DNA of 64,000 bases. Origin: CAZGAQ01 sp964523405. GTDB taxonomy: Bacteria > Planctomycetota > Phycisphaerae > UBA1845 > Fen-1342. The position numbers were made by a program, and so were the translations under genes. Below the pieces are notes generated by a model. It worked only from the letters and a program-made list of their open reading frames with translations, was not told the DNA's origin and did not search any database. The stretch's first letter is position 1. The number at the start of each line of letters is the position of its first letter. Positions 54,522 to 62,546 of this stretch are shown piece by piece. The stretch is from positions 1 to 64,000 of the forward strand of contig CAZGAQ010000020.1 of assembly GCA_964523405.1 (NCBI GenBank), read 5' to 3'.

Positions 54522-54770
54522 CTACTTGTGGTTGTTGGAGGGTGCCGAGGCGGCGCCGCCTGATCCGGTTGCCAGGGCGGTCTCGATGGGCAGCTCAGGT
54601 CGTGCGGACCACTCGCTCCACCCGGCGTCGTACCACTTCACGTCGCGGTAGCCGAGCAGATGCCGCAGCACGAAGTACGTCTGGCTCGCCTGGTGACCAG
54701 TTCGGCAGTGCAGCATGACGGGCCCATCTTTCGACCGGGTCCCGCAACCGCGCACGCCTTCGTCAAGCAC
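54522..54770 (-). pseudogene. Remnant of a rhodanese (sulfurtransferase), C-terminal fragment
   Basis: A frame of about 82 codons begins at a GTG that overlaps the tpx stop (TAGTG). It encodes the end of an SseA-like thiosulfate sulfurtransferase: LHCRTGHQASQTYFVLRHLL with the active-site Cys loop, then VKWYDAGWSEWSARPELP. The N-terminal 200 residues of a normal enzyme are absent. It could still be translated by coupling to tpx, but it is most likely the leftover of a deleted gene. Confidence 0.65.
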
Positions 54771-55285
54771 TAGAGCGCCGCTTTGACAGCCGCCAAGGCC
54801 GCGTCGTAGTTCGGTTCCTTGGTGACCTCCGACACGTATTCGGCGTGGACCACCTTGCCCTTGCGATCGAGCACGAACACGGCCCGCGTCAGCAGGCCCA
54901 GTTCCTTGATGAGCACGCCGAACGCGGGGCCGAACGAGCGGTGCTTGTAGTCGCTTGCGGTGATGACGCGCTCGATGCCCTCGGCGCCACAGAACCGCTT
55001 CTGAGCAAACGGTAGGTCCATGCTGACCGTGAGCACGACTACGTCCTTGGCGAGCTGCGTGGCCCGCTGATTGAATGTCCGGGTCTGCATCGCGCAGACC
55101 GGTGTATCCAGGCTCGGTACAACGCTGAGCACGAGGACCTTGTCGTGGTACGCCTCGCACCGCAGGTCCGACAGGTCGCTGGCCGTCAGCACAAAGTGCG
55201 GCGCCTCGCTGCCGACCTTGAGTGCCGGTCCAATGAGCGTCAGCGGGTTGCCCTGAAATGTGATTACGCCGCTTCTCTCAGTCAT
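54770..55285 (-). CDS. tpx: Thiol peroxidase (Tpx)
   Basis: ATG 55285 follows GGGAGAGCGAAA; open sequence upstream is not protein-like. The 171-residue length is typical for atypical 2-Cys peroxiredoxins. The peroxidatic Cys is in PSLDTPVCAMQTRTFN (about residue 63) and the resolving Cys in MDLPFAQKRFCGAEGI (about 98). It reduces H2O2 and alkyl hydroperoxides in the cytoplasm or periplasm; no signal peptide is seen. It lies downstream of katG on the same strand (259 bp gap) in a peroxide-defence group. Confidence 0.93.
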   Translation of the reverse strand: MTERSGVITFQGNPLTLIGPALKVGSEAPHFVLTASDLSDLRCEAYHDKVLVLSVVPSLDTPVCAMQTRTFNQRATQLAKDVVVLTVSMDLPFAQKRFCGAEGIERVITASDYKHRSFGPAFGVLIKELGLLTRAVFVLDRKGKVVHAEYVSEVTKEPNYDAALAAVKAAL

Positions 55286-55544
55286 TTTCGCTCTCCCTGG
55301 TACAAGGCTCATAGCCTTCCTGACTCGGGCGGAGGGCGACCAGCATGCGCTGGCCCGTTGGACCACCTGCCCTGAGTTTCCGCGTCGCCGATGATTGTGG
55401 CCGCCCAGCGCGCGGAAGGTACCGCTCTCGGGCCAGGCGGTTGTGTCCCGCTCTGCACAGGCCGTGCGCCGCGGCCGACCATTGTCTCCACCAACCGACA
55501 CACTGCCAACAACCCGGGCGAGGCGTGTCAGCATCGATTTGCGA

Positions 55545-57725
55545 TCACACAAGGTCGAAGCGATCCAGGTTCATCACTTTATCCCAGGCCGCTACAAAGT
55601 CATGAACGAACTTCTTCTGGGCGTCCGAACTGCCGTAGACTTCGGCCAGGGCCCGGAGCTGGGAGTGTGAACCGAAGACCAGATCGACACGTGTGCCGGT
55701 CCATTTGAGTTCGCCCGTCGCGCGATCGCGTCCCTCAAATAGGTTCGCGTCGGTCGCGACCACCTTCCACTCCGTGCGCATGTCGAGCAGGTTCACGAAG
55801 AAGTCGTTCGTGAGCGCTTCTGGCCGCTTCGTGAATACGCCATGTCGGGATTTTCCGAAGGTAGCGTTCAGGACGCGCAAGCCGCCCACGAGCACGGTCA
55901 TCTCCGGCGCCGTCAGCGTCAGCAGTTGCGCCTTGTCCACGAGCAAATGCTCGGCCGGTACGGAGAATTGTCTCTTGAGGTAGTTGCGAAAGCCGTCTGC
56001 GACCGGTTCGAGCACGGCGAAAGAGGTGACGTCGGTCTGCTCCTGCGCGGCGTCCATGCGTCCCGGCGTGAAGGGCACCGTCACCTCGAAACCCGCATTC
56101 TTCGCCGCCTTCTCAACCCCGGCGCAACCGGCCAAGACGATTAGGTCGGCCAGCGAAACCTTCTTGCCGTCGGATGCCGCGCTGTTGAACGCGCTTTGAA
56201 TGCCCTCCAGTGTCTTGAGCACCTTCGCGAGCTGGGCCGGCTGGTTAACCTCCCAGTCCTTCTGTGGTGCCAGTCGAATGCGGGCACCATTCGCACCGCC
56301 GCGCTTGTCGGAGCCACGAAACGTCGACGCCGACGCCCAGGCGGTCGAGACCAGCTCCGCGACGGACAGGCCCGCCGCCAGGACCTTGGCCTTGAGGGCG
56401 GCAACGTCCTTCTCGTCGATCAGTCTGTGATTGACGGGCGGGATGGGGTCTTGCCAGATGAGCTCCTCCGCCGGAACTTCCGGGCCGAGGTAGCGTGTGC
56501 GCGGGCCCATGTCACGGTGCGTCAGCTTGAACCACGCGCGGGCGAACGCGTCGGCGAACTGATCCGGATGTTCCATGAAGCGCCGTGAGATTTTCTCGTA
56601 GACCGGGTCGAAGCGCAGGGAGAGATCCGTGGTCAGCATGGCGGGCGCTATCCGCTTGGATTTATCGTGGGCATGCGGCACAGTACCGGCGCCGGCGCCA
56701 CCCTTCGGCTGCCACTGGTGCGCACCGGCCGGGCTCTTGGTCAGTTCCCATTCGTAGCCGAACAGGTTCCAGAAGAAGTTGCTGCTCCACTTCGTGGGCG
56801 TGGTGGTCCAGGTGACCTCCAGTCCGCTAGTGATCGTGTCGCCGCCCTTGCCGCTGCCAAAGCTGCTCTTCCAGCCGAGGCCTTGCTCCTCAATCGGGGC
56901 GGCTTCGGGTTCCGGCCCGACATGGGTGGCCGGGCCGGCGCCGTGGGTCTTGCCAAAGGTGTGCCCGCCCGCGATGAGCGCCACGGTCTCTTCGTCGTTC
57001 ATCGCCATCCGGGCGAACGTCTCGCGGATGTCCTTGGCCGCCGCGATGGGGTCCGGGTTGCCGTTCGGACCTTCCGGATTGACATAGATCAGCCCCATCT
57101 GTACGGCCGCGAGCGGGTTTTCAAGATCCCGTTCGCCGGAGTAGCGCTTGTCAGCGAGCCAGGTCTTCTCGGCACCCCAATAGACGTCCTGATCGGGCTC
57201 CCAGACGTCTTCGCGCCCGCCGCCGAAACCGAACGTCTTGAAGCCCATCGTCTCCAGGGCGACGTTGCCGGCGAGGATCATCAGGTCCGCCCACGAGATC
57301 TTCCGGCCGTATTTCTGCTTGATGGGCCAGAGCAGCCGGCGCGCCTTGTCCAGGCTGACGTTGTCCGGCCAACTGTTGAGCGGCGCGAAGCGCTGTTGAC
57401 CCCGGCCGCCGCCACCGCGACCATCACCGACGCGGTAGGTGCCCGCGCTGTGCCAGGCCATGCGAATAAACAACGGACCGTAGTGGCCGAAGTCTGCTGG
57501 CCACCAGTCCTGCGAGTCGGTCATCAGTGCCGCGAGGTCCTTCTTCAGGCCCGCAAAATCGAGACTCTTGAACTCCTTTGCGTAATTGAAGTCCGCGCCC
57601 ATCGGGTCGGACTTGGCGGAATGCTGATGAAGTAGCTCGAGTTTCAACTGGTTCGGCCACCAGTCGCGGTTCGAGGTGCCGCCGCTGGCAGGGTGCTTGA
57701 ACGGGCAGTTCGCTTCGGTTGGCAT
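55545..57725 (-). CDS. katG: Catalase-peroxidase KatG
   Basis: ATG 57725 follows AAAGGAGAGAACCC. The 726-residue length is normal for the bifunctional heme enzyme. The distal site is FIRMAWHSAGTYR and the proximal heme ligand is in AGGHTFGKTHGAGP. The Trp of WHSAG and the Tyr of GLIYVNPEGPNGNPDP, with the conserved Met further on (ALIAGG side), belong to the covalent Met-Tyr-Trp adduct of the family. It has two peroxidase domains, the second degenerate as usual. It degrades H2O2. It lies 96 bp after a Fur-family gene, with a tandem repeat in the gap that could be its operator. Confidence 0.96.
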   Translation of the reverse strand: MPTEANCPFKHPASGGTSNRDWWPNQLKLELLHQHSAKSDPMGADFNYAKEFKSLDFAGLKKDLAALMTDSQDWWPADFGHYGPLFIRMAWHSAGTYRVGDGRGGGGRGQQRFAPLNSWPDNVSLDKARRLLWPIKQKYGRKISWADLMILAGNVALETMGFKTFGFGGGREDVWEPDQDVYWGAEKTWLADKRYSGERDLENPLAAVQMGLIYVNPEGPNGNPDPIAAAKDIRETFARMAMNDEETVALIAGGHTFGKTHGAGPATHVGPEPEAAPIEEQGLGWKSSFGSGKGGDTITSGLEVTWTTTPTKWSSNFFWNLFGYEWELTKSPAGAHQWQPKGGAGAGTVPHAHDKSKRIAPAMLTTDLSLRFDPVYEKISRRFMEHPDQFADAFARAWFKLTHRDMGPRTRYLGPEVPAEELIWQDPIPPVNHRLIDEKDVAALKAKVLAAGLSVAELVSTAWASASTFRGSDKRGGANGARIRLAPQKDWEVNQPAQLAKVLKTLEGIQSAFNSAASDGKKVSLADLIVLAGCAGVEKAAKNAGFEVTVPFTPGRMDAAQEQTDVTSFAVLEPVADGFRNYLKRQFSVPAEHLLVDKAQLLTLTAPEMTVLVGGLRVLNATFGKSRHGVFTKRPEALTNDFFVNLLDMRTEWKVVATDANLFEGRDRATGELKWTGTRVDLVFGSHSQLRALAEVYGSSDAQKKFVHDFVAAWDKVMNLDRFDLV

Positions 57726-57754
57726 GGGTTCTCTCCTTTTCGGAAAGCCATTCC

Positions 57755-57788
57755 AGTTAGAGAATGTCGATAGTTAGACGATGTCCAT
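57755..57788 (-). promoter_or_regulatory. Tandem 17-bp repeat upstream of katG, candidate operator
   Basis: On the + strand, agttagagaatgtcgat and agttagacgatgtccat lie back to back, with 3 mismatches in 17. The repeats start 30 bp upstream of the katG ATG, within the 96-bp gap after the Fur-family gene. The overlapping dyad ATTC-8-GAAT (57751-57766) could also be a regulator site. Binding by the adjacent Fur/Irr-like protein is inference. Confidence 0.45.
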
Positions 57789-57821
57789 TTCAGAACCAAA
57801 AAACAGCACGCGCCGGCAAAC

Positions 57822-58220
57822 TCACTTCTTGAGCCTCCGGCCGCGCAGGATCACTTGATACTCACGAACCTCAAAACCGTGCAGCGCTTTCTCGCCCGAG
57901 ACCTTGAGCGCATCCCAAGGCACGTCATAGATCTTGCCCGTGTTCACATCGATGAAGTGGTGGTGCGCATCGCTCCGCGGGTCGAAGACGACGGTGCCCT
58001 CCTTGAGCACCTGCGTCCGGATCAGGCCTTTCTCCACGAAGAGGTTAAGCGTGTTATAGACCGTCGCGCGCGACAGTGTCGGACAGCGTCGGCGCACCTG
58101 CACCCAGACCTCGTCAGCTGACGGGTGCGTCTTGGTGGCCAAGATGTGCTCGGCCACTGCGATACGCTGCGGCGTCGGCTGAATGCCGTGTCGACGAAGA
58201 GTGGCCATCACGTCCAGCAT
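57822..58220 (-). CDS. Fur-family regulator, PerR/Irr-like
   Basis: The start chosen is ATG 58220, 8 nt after a -10 element, so the mRNA is probably leaderless; a frame extension to 58241 has no support. The 132-residue protein has its winged helix at about 1-75, with the recognition region PTLSRATVYNTLNLFVEKGL. The dimerisation domain contains AHHHFIDVNTGKIYDV. It lacks the CxxC pairs that hold structural zinc in Fur and PerR; the HHH-F pattern and the missing CxxC recall Irr-type members. Next to katG and tpx, it is most likely a peroxide-responsive repressor. Confidence 0.82.
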   Translation of the reverse strand: MLDVMATLRRHGIQPTPQRIAVAEHILATKTHPSADEVWVQVRRRCPTLSRATVYNTLNLFVEKGLIRTQVLKEGTVVFDPRSDAHHHFIDVNTGKIYDVPWDALKVSGEKALHGFEVREYQVILRGRRLKK

Positions 58221-58228
58221 GGGCGGCA

Positions 58229-58257
58229 AGACTAAGTCCAAAACGCGACCGTGTCAA
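58229..58257 (-). promoter_or_regulatory. Sigma-70-type promoter of the Fur-family gene (leaderless)
   Basis: TTGACA (complement of 58252-58257), a 17-bp spacer and TAGTCT (complement of 58229-58234) form a near-consensus promoter. The -10 ends 8 nt before the ATG at 58220, so transcription should begin at or next to the start codon, and no Shine-Dalgarno is present. Confidence 0.7.
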
Positions 58258-58462
58258 GTATGGGGACCTCAGCTGCGGCCCACCGCATGCCCTGCGGGCG
58301 GAATCCGGCGTGCTGCACTCCAGAAGCCAAACGCGGTCAGGGCCAGCCCAGTCGGGGCCAGGACGCACGGCAGACCGACCGGAACCAGACCGACGGGCTC
58401 ATCGTGTTGCCTCAAGCCACGCGCGCGCTCTTGTTGGGCAACCGCTGCAGCGCGGGCAGCCA

Positions 58463-59452
58463 TTACTTCGCTTCAACTTCGATCGTCATGGGCGCGACAG
58501 CAACGTCTGCCAGATAGGCAGAAGCGCTCGTGTCACCTTGCAGACTGCCACGGAAAAACGCGACCAGCAGGCCTGCGGTGAGCCGGCGCGCGGCCGCCCG
58601 ATCTGGACCGCCGGGGCACAGGTTGCTGGCCGAGATCGCACTCGCCTCATCCAGCATGTCGGCGTGTCCCGCGTCTGGGATTACCACGTGCCAAGCCGGT
58701 GAGCGGCTCGCCGCGTAGAACTGCTCGTGATTGTCGCCCGCCGGAGCACAGCTACCTCCCAAGCCGGTGCCGATCACCAGCGTCGGTAGGCTGAAGGTGA
58801 ATGGACCCTGCACCGCGCGCCTCTGGTTTCCGAACGGACCACCGGTGCCATCCACTGGATCAACACCGGCGACCGCCTGCGCCCGCGAGGAATCAGCCGC
58901 CAGCATCAGCCAGGCCACTTTCCCGCCGCGGGAGTGTCCGGCGAAACCGACGCGACTGCTCGCCGGTGAGTAACCGAGGATCCCCGCGAGGCCAGCGGGC
59001 AGCCAGTTCAAGACCTGCGCCGCGGTCAGCGCTTCCTCAGCCGCGGTTGGCTGTCCAAGCAGCGCAGCGAGACCAGGCTCGTACATCTGCGGGGCTACAA
59101 CCACGAAGCCATGGCTCGCCAGATGACTCAGTATCTCGCTGTACGCCTCGTTCCGAGTGATAAAGCCATGCTGAAACAGGACCACCGGGTAATTGCCGGG
59201 GGTGTTCGGCGCCAGGATGAGCAGCGGCACGATGTTCCCCTGCTCGCACGCTGGGACGTTTGTCCTATGGACAGCTAGCGAGCCGAAAGCATACGGATCT
59301 CCGCTGCCAACGAAGACCGCGGCGGGCGCTGCCGGTTGAATGGTTGCGCCATCATCGTGCGTGCTTGGGCAGCCCGGCGGCCGCACGCAACCGCTGACAC
59401 CCACGCATAACACCGCCAGCGCGATGCAGAAGTCGATAAGCGTTCGGTTCAT
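58463..59452 (-). CDS. Chlorophyllase/dienelactone hydrolase-like alpha/beta hydrolase, lipoprotein
   Basis: ATG 59452 begins a lipoprotein signal (lipobox VSGC, Cys22); no clear ribosome site precedes it. In the 329-residue protein the alpha/beta hydrolase fold shows VVLFQHGF (oxyanion region), the nucleophile elbow GHSRGGK as in chlorophyllases and polyester-hydrolase relatives, a likely acid in GVDPVDG, and the His in DAGHADMLDE. It is an esterase or lipase-like enzyme on the outer side of a membrane; the substrate is unknown. It is transcribed in the same direction as its neighbours but is separated from the next upstream gene by about 100 bp. Confidence 0.78.
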   Translation of the reverse strand: MNRTLIDFCIALAVLCVGVSGCVRPPGCPSTHDDGATIQPAAPAAVFVGSGDPYAFGSLAVHRTNVPACEQGNIVPLLILAPNTPGNYPVVLFQHGFITRNEAYSEILSHLASHGFVVVAPQMYEPGLAALLGQPTAAEEALTAAQVLNWLPAGLAGILGYSPASSRVGFAGHSRGGKVAWLMLAADSSRAQAVAGVDPVDGTGGPFGNQRRAVQGPFTFSLPTLVIGTGLGGSCAPAGDNHEQFYAASRSPAWHVVIPDAGHADMLDEASAISASNLCPGGPDRAAARRLTAGLLVAFFRGSLQGDTSASAYLADVAVAPMTIEVEAK

Positions 59453-59551
59453 GGTTAAGGAGAATACGTGTCGCACGCGACGTATTGTAGACGACTGGAA
59501 GGCCAACACGGCACGCACATCGCCTGCCCAGTCGGCCTTGGCTGGGGCGCT

Positions 59552-60799
59552 CTATTCCTGCGGCAGTTCGTTGCTCAGGTCCTCGACCCCGAGGCCGGCG
59601 ACACGCGCGGCTTCGCGCGGCGCGGTCACGCCGGATGCGACCCGCTGTAGAACCTCGGAGCTCAACGGTTGCATTCCCTCGCGGCCCAGCCGTTCACGGA
59701 TCTCATGCTCAGGCGGGTCCCCAGCCAACCACTCGCCGTGGGACTGATCGAAGACGCCGACCTGGAACACACCGGTGCGACCACGAAAGCCCGTTTGCCC
59801 ACAGTGCGGGCAGCCCTTCTCAGAGCGCACGGTCTCTGGGACGGGTAAGCCCGCCTGCTCGTACCAGCGCCGCTCGGCCGCGCCCAGCGGGCGGGTTTCG
59901 GCGCATTTCTCGCACAGCTTTCGCACCAGGTTCTGGGCGAGCACCATCCGCAGCGACGATGCCAGCACGTAGGCGGGTACGCCCAGGTAGCGCATCGCGG
60001 CCACGGCCGCGGCCGCGTCGCGGGCGTGGATGGTGGCCAGAACCAGGCGCCCCGCGAGCGCCGCCCGGGCCGCAACGAGCGCAGAGTCCGCATCGCGGAT
60101 CTCGCCGATCATGAGCACGTCGGCATCCATGCGCAGCAGCGTGCGCAGGCCCTCCTTCATGGTGATGCCGCGTTTCTCGTCGACTTCGAGCTGCCGCACG
60201 AGGGGCAAGTCGAACTCGATGGGGTCTTCAATCGAGGCCGCCACTTGGCCGCGCAAGTCTTCCAGATCGGTCAGCCCGTATAGGGTCGTGGTCTTGCCGG
60301 AGCCCGTCGGGCCGGCGACGAGCACGAGGCCGTGTGGCCACTGCATTACCTTGCGGACGGCCTCCAACTGGTTGGGCAGCAACCCCAGGTGCTCCATGTG
60401 ACGCCAATCCTCGGGTCGTGTCAGCACACGCAGGTGAGCGGACTCGTTGCGCGGTGCCTCCGGAATCAGCGTCACGCGGATGTCGCGCACACGTTGTCCG
60501 TCGCTCCAGCGGAACTGGCCCTCTTGCGGGCGACGCGTTGCCTCGAAATCCAGGCTGGCGGCGATCTTCAACTGATTCAGTAACCGCCTCGCTGGCTCGG
60601 GCTCAAGCGGTTCGCGCTCGCGGATCACGCCATCAACGCGGAATCGCACCGCAGCCCGCTCACCCCAGGTGTCGACATGAATGTCGGTTGCACCCTGCCC
60701 AACGGCGTCGGCGAGGACGCTGGCCAGGGGTTCAGGTAAGTCCGAAGCGCGGCCATCCGGCCGGGGTGCGGTGTTAGGTTGGGTCTGTGTCTGCGTCAT
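59552..60799 (-). CDS. GspE/PilB-family type II secretion or pilus assembly ATPase
   Basis: ATG 60799 is chosen; a TTG 45 nt upstream is in frame. The 415-residue protein is shorter than usual GspE because the N-terminal N1E domain is missing. It begins with the N2E region (ATDIHVDTWGERAAVRFRVDG). Walker A is GPTGSGKTTT, the Asp box SIEDPIEF, Walker B DVLMIGEIRD and the His box LVLATIHARDA. A tetracysteine zinc site (CEKC, then CPHC) follows, as in GspE and PilB. No other secretion gene is adjacent. It could pair with cores encoded elsewhere, or with the PilT-like protein at 18280. Confidence 0.85.
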   Translation of the reverse strand: MTQTQTQPNTAPRPDGRASDLPEPLASVLADAVGQGATDIHVDTWGERAAVRFRVDGVIREREPLEPEPARRLLNQLKIAASLDFEATRRPQEGQFRWSDGQRVRDIRVTLIPEAPRNESAHLRVLTRPEDWRHMEHLGLLPNQLEAVRKVMQWPHGLVLVAGPTGSGKTTTLYGLTDLEDLRGQVAASIEDPIEFDLPLVRQLEVDEKRGITMKEGLRTLLRMDADVLMIGEIRDADSALVAARAALAGRLVLATIHARDAAAAVAAMRYLGVPAYVLASSLRMVLAQNLVRKLCEKCAETRPLGAAERRWYEQAGLPVPETVRSEKGCPHCGQTGFRGRTGVFQVGVFDQSHGEWLAGDPPEHEIRERLGREGMQPLSSEVLQRVASGVTAPREAARVAGLGVEDLSNELPQE

Positions 60800-60840
60800 G
60801 GTCAGTATGGCTCCAGGTCGTCTATGGACTCTCCTGAGAC

Positions 60841-61098
60841 TCAATCGAAATCCAGAATCTCCCGCCAGAGCGACTTTTTCCTGTAATGCGGGTGGCCCTG
60901 CGGATGACCATAGGCCGGCGGACCGGTGTGGGTCGGGTGACGATCGTCGTCATCCCAACTACGGCTCGAAGAGCGTTCAATGAGCTTGTCGAGCTCACCG
61001 CGATCCAGCCAGATGCCACGGCACTTCGGGCAGTAATCCACCTCGATGCCCTGCCGGTCGGTCATTTGCAGCGCGATCGAGCAGTGTGGACAGTTCAT
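60841..61098 (-). CDS. Zinc-ribbon protein (zf-TFIIB type)
   Basis: ATG 61098 follows AGGAGTAGATC. The 85-residue protein has MNCPHC and, 16 residues on, CPKCRGIWLDRGELDKL, the full signature of the bacterial TFIIB-type zinc ribbon. A charged, His/Pro-rich tail ends LWREILDFD. The family is widespread and uncharacterised, and is often next to stress or membrane-protease genes such as htpX, which is the upstream neighbour here (58 bp). Confidence 0.88.
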   Translation of the reverse strand: MNCPHCSIALQMTDRQGIEVDYCPKCRGIWLDRGELDKLIERSSSRSWDDDDRHPTHTGPPAYGHPQGHPHYRKKSLWREILDFD

Positions 61099-61156
61099 GA
61101 TCTACTCCTGATTCGGTCCGCCGCCGGGTTCCCGGGCAGCGGGGCTGTCTGACAAT

Positions 61157-62026
61157 CTACGCCGCACGGCGGCCATCGAAGCCCATCTCCTCCGCCTGCT
61201 TCAGTAAGGCAGCAATGCGCTTCTCCGGCGCCGGATGCGTGCTGAACAGCGACGCCATGCCGCGCACCGAAAGTGGCTGAACGATAAACAGGCTGTTGAA
61301 CGCCGGGTTCACGTCGGTGGGCACACGCTCATTCGCGTTGCTCAGCCTCTGTAGCGCGAAGGCGAGCTTGCGCGGATCACCGCACAACTCGCCGCCCAGC
61401 GCGTCGGCGGCATACTCCCGCTGCCGCGAGATCGCGAGTTGGATGACCAGCGCCGCAATCGGCGCGAGCAACACGGCCGCCAGAACGCCAACCGCGCCGA
61501 GCGGGCTCTGGTTCTCCCGGTCGCCGCCGAGGAACATCAGCGCGTAGCCCGCGTAGCTGATCAGGCCGCCCAACACCGCCGCGATCGTGGTAATCAACAC
61601 ATCGCGGTTCTTGATGTGGGCGATTTCATGTGCCAGAACCGCCTCGACCTCGTGTTCCGGGAAACCCCGCAGCATGCCGACGGTGATCGCCACGGCCGAG
61701 TTCTGCGGGTTGCGCCCGGTCGCAAACGCGTTCGGGGCCGGCTGCGGACACACGTAGACGCGCGGGGTCGGGATGCCGGCCCGCAGCGCCAAGCGCTCGA
61801 CGGTATCGACGAGCCAGGGCGCTACGGCGCGACTCGCCGGCTGGGCCTGCATGGCCGCCAGCGCGATTCGATCGGAGAACCAATAGGCGATGAAGTTCCC
61901 GAGGCCACCGAAGACCAAGCCCAGCAGCAGGCCCTGCGGGCCGCCGAGGAGATGGCCAACGAGCATGCACAGGCCGATCAATGAGCCCAGTAGAAACGCG
62001 GTCTTAACCTGGTTCAGCGTTTTCAT
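61157..62026 (-). CDS. htpX: HtpX-type membrane zinc metalloprotease (M48)
   Basis: ATG 62026 follows GGAGGTTGCC. The 289-residue protein has two N-terminal membrane segments (about 10-50). The zinc motif AHEIAHIKNRD is near 140, a second pair of hydrophobic segments lies at about 155-205, and REYAADALGGELCGDP supplies the third ligand. HtpX degrades misfolded inner-membrane proteins. It is followed by the zinc-ribbon gene and preceded by the hibernation factor gene (41 bp) on the same strand. Confidence 0.93.
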   Translation of the reverse strand: MKTLNQVKTAFLLGSLIGLCMLVGHLLGGPQGLLLGLVFGGLGNFIAYWFSDRIALAAMQAQPASRAVAPWLVDTVERLALRAGIPTPRVYVCPQPAPNAFATGRNPQNSAVAITVGMLRGFPEHEVEAVLAHEIAHIKNRDVLITTIAAVLGGLISYAGYALMFLGGDRENQSPLGAVGVLAAVLLAPIAALVIQLAISRQREYAADALGGELCGDPRKLAFALQRLSNANERVPTDVNPAFNSLFIVQPLSVRGMASLFSTHPAPEKRIAALLKQAEEMGFDGRRAA

Positions 62027-62067
62027 GGCAACCTCCAGTTCGTCTCCTTTCTCAGTCCAGGCTGCAT

Positions 62068-62415
62068 TCAGGCCACATCCGTGCTAGTCCCGCGCCCGGG
62101 TTGCCGCTGCAGATCGCGTTGGCGGCCGGCGCTGTCGCGGATGCGGCGGGCCACGCGCTCAACGGCCCGACTGACTGCGGCGAGGGGGTCGGTATCCACG
62201 ACTTCCACGACCACCGGGGGCAGACCCACCAGAACCACGTGGACCGTGCAGTGTTGGTCCAGGCCGCCGCGCGGACCGTTCGCGTCGACCAGCAGCACCT
62301 CCGTTCGCCGAATCCGGTGGCCGAACCTCCCGAGGGCGAAGTGGACGCGTCGCTCGATGGTGGCTGTATCGTCCGGCGTCATGTTCGTGCCGAGTTGTTT
62401 CACGTGCAGTCGCAT
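62068..62415 (-). CDS. Ribosome hibernation-promoting factor family protein (HPF/YfiA)
   Basis: ATG 62415 follows GGGAGCCTGACG; upstream open sequence overlaps the promoter module and is not part of the protein. The 115-residue protein has the beta-alpha-beta-beta-beta-alpha pattern of the family, with TIERRVHFALGRFGHRI, VLLVDANGPRGG and AVSRAVERVARRIRD. It is a short form without the C-terminal dimerisation domain, so it should bind the 30S A/P-site region and inhibit translation under stress. Its promoter carries the same module as the site-2 protease gene. Confidence 0.85.
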   Translation of the reverse strand: MRLHVKQLGTNMTPDDTATIERRVHFALGRFGHRIRRTEVLLVDANGPRGGLDQHCTVHVVLVGLPPVVVEVVDTDPLAAVSRAVERVARRIRDSAGRQRDLQRQPGRGTSTDVA

Positions 62416-62484
62416 CGTCAGGCTCCCTTTGCGGCCCGAGGTCGCCGCCTCAGGCATCGCACCCCTAGTATTCGCGCGCCGCCG

Positions 62485-62534
62485 GACATAGACAAATAGA
62501 AAGCGAGCCACTTGCATATAGGTGCCAGCGATAT
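62485..62534 (-). promoter_or_regulatory. Operator plus promoter element upstream of the HPF gene (module copy 1)
   Basis: The 19-bp element ATATAGGTGCcagCGATAT (62516-62534, + strand) is an imperfect dyad with ATAT arms, suiting a LysR-type T-N11-A site. It is followed, 14 bp later in the HPF direction, by TTCTATTTGTCTATGTC (complement of 62485-62501). The same pair with identical 14-bp spacing occurs at 63484-63535. The site lies 13 bp before the LysR gene start, so it may also autoregulate that gene. Confidence 0.7.
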
Positions 62535-62546
62535 AAGCTGGGCGGT

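Noticed and set aside
54522..55160. A 212-codon - strand frame read as one long rhodanese protein
   Set aside because: Most of it overlaps tpx in another frame and is not protein-like; only the last 80 codons resemble rhodanese.
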